5,178 nucleotides of DNA from NCBI GenBank assembly GCA_003694205.1, contig RFKS01000178.1, positions 1 to 5,178 of the forward strand, written 5' to 3'. The position numbers and the translations under genes were made by a program. Numbering within the stretch: position 1 is the stretch's first letter; the number at the start of each line of letters is the position of its first letter. This DNA is from Alphaproteobacteria bacterium (GTDB lineage: Bacteria; Pseudomonadota; Alphaproteobacteria; Sphingomonadales; Rhodothalassiaceae). Below the pieces are notes generated by a model, which was not told where the DNA came from, did no database searches, and saw nothing but the letters and a program-made list of their open reading frames with translations. Shown here piece by piece: positions 5,151 to 5,178 of the stretch.

Positions 5151-5178
5151 CGGTCCTTCCTTTCCTGGATCTCTGTCA

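Noticed and set aside
5176..5178. Possible stop codon (TGA on the minus strand) of another gene at the right edge
   Set aside because: The reading frame cannot be established from three bases at the window end.

Overview
The window is about 5.2 kb of GC-rich DNA, roughly two-thirds G+C by eye, with dense alphaproteobacterial-style gene packing. The best taxonomic pointers are the LysR protein, which resembles rhizobial LsrB and Brucella VtlR, and a candidate small RNA beside it whose hairpin loops carry anti-Shine-Dalgarno motifs. I assign it to Alphaproteobacteria but cannot name a genus.

Layout, left to right. A MarR-family regulator lies on the plus strand and probably begins before the window. 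It runs convergently into a TetR-family regulator on the minus strand, and the two stop codons overlap by 4 bases (438-441). Everything else is on the minus strand. Read in the direction of transcription, from right to left, the order is: a membrane-anchored M49-like zinc peptidase (566 aa), the LsrB/VtlR-like LysR regulator (301 aa, GTG start), a 512-base gap, proC (pyrroline-5-carboxylate reductase, the last step of proline synthesis), and the TetR-family gene. The peptidase and lysR are 47 bases apart and probably co-transcribed. proC and the TetR gene are 29 bases apart and probably co-transcribed.

The gap between lysR and proC (1985-2496) is the most interesting part. On the minus strand it holds, in order, a weak lysR terminator, a dyad with LysR-type T-N11-A spacing (2270-2294), a plausible sigma70-type promoter (2224-2252), two hairpins that each display a CCCTCCCC-type motif in the loop, a GNRA-capped hairpin, a further unpaired CCTCCC, and a strong Rho-independent terminator (2024-2058). 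The dyad is centred about 65 bases before the predicted transcription start, where LysR-type activators usually bind. I read this as an unannotated trans-acting small RNA gene, similar in concept to AbcR (alpha-r15), alpha-r14 and 'cuckoo' RNAs, probably activated by the adjacent LysR protein. Its loops could pair with GGGAGG-type ribosome-binding sites, including that of lysR itself. The competing reading is a proC leader or attenuator, because the terminator ends 40 bases before the proC start.

The hairpins, spacings and open frames are read directly from the sequence. Family names rest on recalled motifs. Expression, LysR binding and RNA function are inferences.
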